Positions 33,101-42,100 of a DNA stretch of 64,000 bases are shown piece by piece. The DNA is from Sphaerolaimus hirsutus (Eukaryota > Nematoda > Chromadorea > Monhysterida > Sphaerolaimidae). A program made the position numbers and the translations under genes. The stretch lies in NCBI GenBank assembly GCA_964036195.1, contig OZ038458.1, positions 9,561,832 to 9,625,831 of the forward strand. Direction: 5' to 3'. The notes beneath the pieces are model-generated. The model searched no databases and was not told the origin of the DNA. It worked only from the letters and a program-made list of their open reading frames with translations. Each line of letters starts with the position of its first letter. Positions within the stretch are counted from its first letter, which is position 1.

Positions 33101-36100
33101 GATAAAATATATAATTCACTAGAAAGCCCATAGCCACTATTGTCTAGTGATCAGGAGTCGTAGCTGTACAGAGAATGGGACTATCTCTGCCATAAACTGA
33201 CAACAATTTTTGAGCAAAATGTAAGAGAAATCTAAAATCTAAAAATGATTTAAAATTCAACAAAATTTTAGATTCGCTCATCAGATCACATATCGGGTAT
33301 AATGGATTTCACAGTAGGTATATTTATTTGATGGGATATTTACAAAATAGGCAAAAAAATGGTTGGGTAAATATATCGCTGTTTTTTGAAATATGAAAAA
33401 GCACATAATATGGACATCATTGCACAGCACATGAAGCATTGGCCGGTGCCTTTCCCGGTGCCTTTTACTTTGGCGCTGGTGCTAGCACCTTTGGCACCGG
33501 CAAAAAAATGGCACCGCACCGCACCGGCACCGGTGCTATTCTGAAAAAAATGGCACCGGCACCGGCATGGCACCCCTGAAGATTGCAATGGCACCGCACC
33601 AGCACCGGTGCTGGTGCCCTTCGGTGCCCAGCACCGGGGCACCGGTGCCCCGGTGCCTTTACATCACTAATCGCAACTAGGGTGTCAAATTTCCGTTTCC
33701 GCTTTAATGCAGGAAATTTTTTACCTTTCTGTTTTCCGTTATCCGGCAGCTGAAATTTTTTTACCTTTCCGTTTTCCGGCAGCCAAATTTTGTTAACCTT
33801 TCGGTTTTCCGGCAGCTGAAAATTTTTTACATTTCCGTTTTTCCGGCCCATTTTTCCATTTTCCGGCTGAAAAAATTTTACCTTTCCATTTCCGTTATTC
33901 CAGGCAATTTTTCCGTTTTCTGGCTAGATTTTCAGTTTTCTGGCATTTTTCCATTATTTTTCCAATCTGTACTTACCTTTTTCCACAATGGTGTATATAA
34001 CTACCAGGTTCTTGTCCTCTCTTATATACTCAGCAGACTGCATGCGTTTTTTCTGAAGAAAATGCTCCATTGTCATTGTTTACAGAATCAAATATGTCCC
34101 AAAAAAAGAAAAAACATTTCAGGAAATGAACATATGTTGTGTGTGCATACTACTGTATTCTCATTTTTAAATATTTCGCTCTTTTTTCCGTTTCCGTGAA
34201 AATTTTGCTTTATTTTTCCGTTTCTGAAAATTTCACATTCCGTTTTCCGGCATTTCATTTTTGCATTTTCTGTTTTCCGGCCAATAATTTTTTTTACTTT
34301 TCCATTTTCCGCTGAGTGAAAATTTTTACCTTTCCGTTTTCCGGCAGAATTTTGTTTCACCTTTCCGTTTTCCGTAAAAAAATTTTTTGACACCCTAACC
34401 ACAACACACACTAGTAAATATATGTGTAGCTGGAATGCAAACTGGCAGTAACAAATGCATCATGTAAACAGGGGACACGCCAGGTGCCAATCCCAAGCCC
34501 TGTAAAGTGTAAAGTCAAGTGTCAAATGTAAAGTAAAGTGTTAAGTCAAATGTCAAATGTAAAGTAAAGTGTCAAATGTAATGTAATTTTTCAATTTCAA
34601 ATGTAATGTAATGTAATTCGTTTTTCAGAGAGATTTGATTACCATATTTTTTCTAATAGAACAGCATACCTCCAATAGAACGGCACCTCCAATAGAACGA
34701 CACAGCCAATAGAATTTTTGGCGCCAGTGCCAACGCCTAGGGCGCCATGACGTGGCACACACGACTGGCGCCAGCGCCATGGCGCTCTTCCGTCACTGTG
34801 TATGCAAAATTGTCTCAGTATCTCAATCCTGGCAGCCCCAATACTTAGTCCTGGTCCCGGTACCCCAGTCGATAAAATTGCAGTCCATTCCGATCAAAAA
34901 GTTCCGGTCCCAGTCTCTGCCCAAAAAAACTGGTCCAGTTTGAAATTTGATCCAGATCCCCCCATCTCAATTCAATTATATCTCAATTATAAATACCCTA
35001 CTTATGATTTGTTGCTGAATTCAGACCATCCGGACGTTTTTTGAGCATGGTGTTTTAGATTCCAGTTGTTTTGAGATTCACGAGATTCAGACGCGGAACT
35101 CAAATTTCATGCATTTGTGAAAATTTGCAAAAACTCTCAAATAAATGATTTTTGGAAAAACATTTCTCTCTTCCTTTATGAAGCTAAAATGTCAATCTTA
35201 TATGTATATAAATTTCATGAATGTATCTCACATTGTGAATGAGATACATATCATTTAACAACAGTAGCTCGTCCGCTGAACTCGACTCAGGCGCTGAACC
35301 TCGATGCGGAACTGCGACGCTGAACCGCAGGATAAAAGTGTTCGGACACTTTCATTTTGATCGGCGCTGAAATGTCGAGTTCAGCGAATGACCAAAACTG
35401 GTCAAAAATGCATGTAAATCTGTCCGAATTCATCCGGACGTTTTGAAAAATCAATATGGCGACCGCTCAACCGCTGAACTTAAACCGTCCGAACCGCAGA
35501 TTCCGAGTTACAATTCAGCGGATTTCAAACGTTCGAACGCTGAACGTCCAAAATCAGTGTGCGGTGCGCCAATCGCTCATCTTCCTCCCCGCAGCAGCCC
35601 GGACACTCTCGCGATGGCACTGCGCCAAGCACCCGCGATGGCACAGTGCCATCGCGGGTGCTTGGCGCAGTGCCATCGCGAGAGTGTCCGGGCTGCTGCG
35701 GGGAGGAAGATGAGCGAATGGGGTGAGCAAATTTTGGATGCTCAAGTAAAACCGGCGTGACGCAAGGTGCACAAGTGCTGCCCAAGCAATGCACATGTAT
35801 GCACAAGTAAAACAGTCACCCGGTGCTAGGGTTCAAACGGGACCGGTTTTTCGGACCGGGACCGGGACCGGGACCAGAAATTGTTCTTATCGGGACCGGG
35901 ACCGGGACCGGGACTAGGTGGTCCGGACCGGGACTGGGACCGGGACTGGCATTTTTCAATTGTCGGGACCGGGACCGGGACCGGGACTGGGGCATCCGGA
36001 CCGGGACCAGGATTTGCCGAACCAGGTACCAGGACCACAGCCCCCTTTTGAGCCCTATCGGGACCGATAACCATTTGAATGCATATTTTCAGAAGTTTCA

Positions 36101-39100
36101 TACGATTTTCACACTTCATTCAATCAAAATTGTCATCAAAAATATGGTAAAAGTCACAAAATTCAATTGAGTCACAAAAATGACATAACGCACAAAAATT
36201 ATGACTGAGTTTTGCTACATAAGCTGGCGCAGTGCTTTCTGAAAGTAAATTATATTTTCAGCCTTCTCTGATGTCGAACATGAATGAGAATGTTTGGAAC
36301 TCACAAAAAAACGTCAAAAATTCGTCGACAGAACGAGAATGCGCCGACTGGCGCGAATTTTTTTTGAATTTTACAAGTATTTAAAAGGCAAAATTTGGAT
36401 CCATTCCGGTCAATTTTTCTTATCGGGACCGCTGAAAAATTCCGGGACCGGGACCGGGACCGGGACTGGGTGGTCGGGACCGGGACCGGGACTGGCCTTT
36501 TTCAATTGTCGGGACCGGGACCGGGACCGGGACTGGGGTGTCGGGACCGGGACCGGGACCGGGACCGCCCCAGTCCCGACTTTTTGCCGAACCATGTACC
36601 GGGACCGCGGTCCCGTTTGAACCCTACCCGGTGCCCAAGTAAATGCCTCGCCCGGTGCCCAAGTACGGGCACTTTACTTGGGCACCGGGCGTACTTGTGC
36701 ACCGCTCTTATAACTTGTGCACCGGCCGTACTTGTGCACCGGTTTTACTTGTGCACCGGTCTGGCGCCCATTTATCTACCCCCATACCAAATTCGAGCGG
36801 TTTTCATTCATAATTGATGTGTTGGGGCCAATTAAAACCGTGCGCCTGACGTGGGCCACCCGGTACATCTTCACTCATGGTCAAATTTGGGGAGTAAAAA
36901 CGTTTCCAATTTTTTTTAAAACTAGTCGAATGTGTGTTTAGGTGTGTTTAGGGGGCAAATGCGCGCTTGCGCAGAAAATTTTTGCATACACCGTCAAAAA
37001 TTTGTACTAGAAAGTGCATTTTCGGGGGGTTTGCATGTCTCACCCCGGGAAGGGGGGGCTGCAGCCCCCCCGCCCCCCCCCCTGGTTACGTCCTTGGTGT
37101 GGTTAACATACTAAATAGGGTACATTTATTTACTGTCATGTCAAATTTGGACTATTTTTATGAATAATTGGTGCTTTGGTAGACGATTGCCTGACATGCA
37201 CCACACTCAAACACGTATTAAACTTTGCTTCATGTTCCGACATGAATTTTTGTGATTTGGGACCTTGCACTTGAACACAACAAATGGGGTACATTTATCT
37301 ACCCCCATACCAAATTCGAGCGGTTTTCATTCATAATTGATGTGTTGGGGCCAATTAAAACCGTGCGCCTGACGTGGGCCACCCGGTACATCTTCACTCA
37401 TGGTCAAATTTGGGGAGTAAAAACGTTTCCAATTTTTTAAAAAACTAGTCGAATAAAACCCAACTATTCGAGTTTTTGTTGTCGTAATAAAACCGCTCCG
37501 ACCCTAGTCAACACTCACCAAAAGTGAAAGCGCGGTGACAATCGGGTGCCAGTGAAGCGTGCGGCCGCCCGCATGGCCCGCTTTCAGGGCTCGGCACCAC
37601 TCGTTGAGCAAGGCTCGCTCCTGGCGCTTGCTCTCGCGACGGATTAAATTAGCTCGTTGCTTTTCTCCATCCACGGCCGATTTGAGCTGCATAAAGAGGC
37701 TTTTTTTTAAAGTCACTGACAATAAATATGAACTTAAGAAAAGCAATTACATCCCTTCTCCGATCTGATGGGGTTCAAACAGGATCCATTTTTCGGGATC
37801 AGGATTGAATTTTTGGGGGGGTTTTTGAAATTTTCGGGATCGGGACAACGTTTGGTACTCACAAGTTGGGGGTCAGAGAAGTGGCATAAAATGCAGGTTT
37901 ACGTCTACATTTCTCAGTGCAAAAAAATCATTTGGCAAATTTGAAAAAAAAATTCCTGAGTCGGGATTATGGAAATTTTATTGCGATCGAGATTGGCATT
38001 TGAAATTTAATCGGGATCAGTTGGTTGGAAAAATAAAAAAAACATTTTGAAAACGGTGACAACAGAAGCCAGTTACCCACCAAAACGTCAAACCCTATCC
38101 TCCTGCTATAGTAATCCTTCAGAGCGGCCTTGCACCTGCCTCCCTCCACGTTGCCAACGTCAACGTAAAAATGTGGAAAATCCATCAAATTGGCCAACAT
38201 TCGCTCAACTATACGATCGACATCGTAAATTCTGATAACCAGCGCTGACTTGGTGCCCATTACCTGGTCGACGTAAGGCAAAAGCACCTGGCTGATGGCC
38301 GACTTCCACAGGTGGCTGAGGATTATGTCGCGCCGGCTGGAGGGGTGGAAAAATTGAAAGGTTTTCAGGTTGAAGGTTCAAAAAAATGGCCTCACCTAAA
38401 CTCGATATGCGGTAGGTTGAGTAGGTCGATAACTTTGTCTTTGTCGACGGTTGATTGGGAACCGAACATGACCGGAAACGCGTGCATCTCCAACAGTTCC
38501 ACGTTGTGGCGCATTTCGCGGCACGGCTCGGTGTAAGTGAACGCGTACATGTAAGCGCACATGGCCAGGTCCACCTGCGGTTGAAAATGAGCCATGACAA
38601 GAGGCACCACATTTAGTGCCACGAGCCACGAGTTTGCCAACCAACAGAATGCAGTAGTTGATTGGACTTATTACTATCTTAAGTTCAATCAACTACTATT
38701 TACAAAAAGAAACACGCCGGGAACCAATCAGGCTTTTTAGCCTAAAACGCGATTCGCCATTCATAATTACAAAACTGAGATCGAAACTTGGGAAGCACAT
38801 GATATATTAGGAGTTCAATATGGGGTTGAGGCTTGGGGGGGGGGGATTTTTCACCTATTTTTAGCGATTTTTCTCTTTTTTCCATCTACACCTTGAAAAA
38901 GCCTGTATGAACCCCGGCGAGGAGTGATTTACTATCTAGGTATTTATATGAATCCACGGATGGGTTCAAATTCAAGCCCATGGGACATACAGTTTTCGCC
39001 CATACGCTTGTGCTGTCGTCGCGGTTAAGCACGATGAAGGCTCGCTTGAAACTCTCGCTTTCAAGCTCAGTCGACTTCATGAAGTATGTCTGCACGGCGC

Positions 39101-42100
39101 ACGCGGAATCATGACACAAAAATGAACAATAATAAGCACACTGCAAAACTGACGCACCGAGACTCCCCCGGTCGATCGTTCGCAAAACATCCTACAATGC
39201 ATGGAAAAAATCAGATCAATTCAACTCAAAATCGCAGCTCCAAAGCACCAGACACTAACCCATCGATTTTATCATTGGCCGTGAACACTCTAGTACTGGT
39301 GAGCAGCGGCGCCAGAGCGCCAGTGACGCCCTGCTTGGCGTGTGACGGCTGTGACGCGTGTGACAACAAGGTCAGCCAGCCGCCTACCACACCCACCGGC
39401 CACACGCGCGACACCACCTGTGAAAGTGTAAAAGTTTGATACAGGGGTCTCGAATGGGTGGGGGGGGGGGGTTGGGGGAGGTATTCAAATCGCTATTATT
39501 CATACCTTTTTATACATTTTCATCTCAAAAATACTAGTTGTTGTTCCTTTTCACCTATTTTCAGCTATTTTTAGTACTATATGCTCTTGTATACCCATTT
39601 TGAGCTATTTTACACCTACTTTTAGCGATTTTTCTCCCTTTTCTTCCTTCTACACCCTGATATATCGAACCACCACAACCCCCCCCCCAAATTTTTTTCC
39701 AGCTATCTATCTATCCCGAAGGCCGCTCAGCTATCTATCCAACCACTCGGATGGTCAAACTTCAAGATACCCCGGGTTTTATAATCGATGGTAGATGGTT
39801 TTTCTTAACTTAGCAGTCATTGTAGTTGTAAATATCATTGAAAGCATCTCTGGGAGATTTGTATTTAAAGAAGTAGCAGACTATACAAAATACAATACAA
39901 AAAATAAAAACGATTATTTACATTTTCCAAGAATATTCCAGAGGATTTAATTACACCTATTAGCGCTACGCACACTGAAGCCGAAATATTCGGCATACGC
40001 ACGTTTTTGACAAATGCCGAATTAAATGCTGAATAGAAAAAAACTTGCTGAACTCAAATCGTCCGTACTCTTGAAAATTAGGCGGTTTGTCAATTCAGCA
40101 TGTATTTCAGCATTCAAAAGATGCGTACACTTTTTCATGCGGAAACCATTCGGCAAAATCAAATGAAATGTTGAATGCTGATAACGCTCAAATTCGTCCG
40201 AATTCGTCCGAATATCGTGCGCACGTTTTCAAAATTCAATATGGCAGCCCCTAAAATGCCGAATTTAAAACGTCCGAACGGCAATTTTTCAATTCGGATT
40301 CGGCAGATGAAAACGTGCGTATGCCGAATATTTCGGCTTCAGTGTGCGTAGCGCCATTTTCTTTTTAAGATAAGATTTTTTAAATATAATAAAAAAATAT
40401 TAAAAAATTACCTAATCAATATTAATTAATATTTTACCTACTTTTCATAGATCGCTTAAATTTATTTTCCACTCACATTCGTCCATTCAGACGGTTCAGC
40501 GTGCGCGGGCTCGCGCTGCTTGGGCGCCGCAGGTGCGCTGCTAGGCTTCACACCGCCGCTCCCCGGTGGACTCGCTTGGACTGCAATTGCCAACGCGTCA
40601 AAACTGCAGTGTCACTAGGGTTCAAACGGGATCCCGATCCCGAATACCGATAATTGTCGGGATTTTGGGGTCCCATTCCCGAAACCTCAATCCCGATCCC
40701 AATCCCGAATTCGCAAAAACGCCAACCCCGATCCCGAAAGTCTTCAAAACCCATTCCAGATCTCGATCCCGTGACTCCAATCCCGATCCCGATCCCGTCA
40801 AAGTCAGTGGAAATAATAAAACGTGAAAAAATTATGTTTTGCACTAAAACAATGAGAACGGAAACCTCCATCATCTATTTTATGCCACTCTTCTGGCATC
40901 CGAGAGTGTTTTAGACCATTGTGAACAACTCTGAATGCCAGAATTATGGCCAAAATCTTGATCCTGAAACTCCAATCCCGATCCCGAACAAAATGCCAAT
41001 CCCGATCCCCCAATCCTGATCCCGAAATCTTAAAAAAACAATCCCGATCCCGATCCCGTGACCCAATCCCGATCCCAAAACCCAAAAAGCCGATCCCGAT
41101 CCCGAAAAGTCGATCCCGTTCGAACCCTAGGTAAGTGTCACGCAAATGAACTGCACAAACCGCTCTTTTCTTTCTGCTGCCGCGACAGCTCCTGTTCCTG
41201 CTGCTGCGGCGGCGGCGGCGTGGCCGGCTTGTGCGGGTGCAGGCCGGCTGCGGCGCACAGCACGTCGATGCCGCCGCGGCGCGCGTCCAACACGACCACG
41301 CCCGTCAGCGGGCAGTCGGTGGTGCGCCTGCGTGAAAGTGGGGTTGCTCGGGTGCCAGTTCCGTAAGATGAGAAGTGAAATGGCAAGTGAAATGGCGAAA
41401 GCGAAGAGAAATTACTTTTTCTTTTTATTTTGTACTTCGCTCTTGCCAATTCATTTGCCGTTTCAATTCGCCTTTGCGCTTTTACTTTGCCTTTGCCATT
41501 TCACTTCTCATTTTGCGGAAGTGGCCCCAGGTAGATGTGTGCGAAATGTGAATGCGCACACTGGTTGACAACGGAAATTTACGAAACTGATCAATTTAAA
41601 TATTGTATAGTTGACAGACTTCTTTCTCATTGTAGTAAATTCAAATTTCTTAAAAACAGATTGATCAGTTTTGGAGATTTCGGTTGTTAACGGTTTGTCT
41701 ATGGACAACTGCCGAATGGCGCACCACGCACTGAAATTTTGAATTATGCATTCAAATTTTTTTTGGTACGCCTGTGAAATCTACCGAATGTAAACCTAGA
41801 TGCAAATTTCACAAAGGACTAGAAATTATGTCACTTGTTGCCACTTGTCTTTATTCTTAAGTCCGCGCCCGCGGAACCTTCGGACGAATAACTCAAAAAT
41901 TCAGTGTGCATAAATAGCGCCGTGTAGTACCGACCAGCCGAGAAGCCTGGATTTCACTCGTTTATTGGCGCTACGCACACTAAAGCCGAAATATTCGGCA
42001 TACGCACGTTTTTGACAAATGCTGAATTAAATGCTGAATAGAAAAAAACTTGCTGAACTCAAATCGTCCGTACTCTTGAAAATTAGGTGGTTTGTCAATT

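Larger units (their letters stand above)
30634..36768. mobile_element. 6.1-kb element with ~250-bp TIRs of GGTGCACAAGT repeats
   Basis: It is flanked by the 8-bp duplication CATTTATC (30626-30633 and 36769-36776). The left arm (30634 to ~30885) matches, inverted, the right arm 35718-35826 plus 36627-36768, including the order of GGTGCACAAGT, GTGCCCAAGTAAA and ACTTGGGCACCGGGCG units. The right arm is split by the GGGACC element. The interior contains further nested elements and no recognisable transposase. Confidence 0.75.
28896..36863. mobile_element. TA-flanked foldback element, expanded by nested insertions
   Basis: The left end GGGTGGCCCACGTCAGGC and right end GCCTGACGTGGGCCACCC are inverted copies, flanked by TA. 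Both ends continue inward with CGCACGGTTT and the block CATTTATCTACCCCC. The element is interrupted at one CATTTATC site by the 6.1-kb element 30634-36768. The original element would then have been about 1.8 kb. It fills most of the 9.5-kb intron of the tail-anchored gene. Confidence 0.65.

Noticed and set aside
35443..35806. Mirror-image ORFs on both strands (MALRQAPAMAQ)
   Set aside because: The identical reading on both strands is the consequence of the perfect palindrome.
29114..37167. Identical 66-codon frames at 29114-29314 and 36967-37167, as if a duplicated gene
   Set aside because: Both lie in inverted copies of one hAT-like element and its flank.
39226..39417. WPVGVVGG in an exon of the tail-anchored gene resembles the GT43 motif WPVGLVGG
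   Set aside because: No other GT43 block occurs before or after it in that gene, so I treat it as coincidence.
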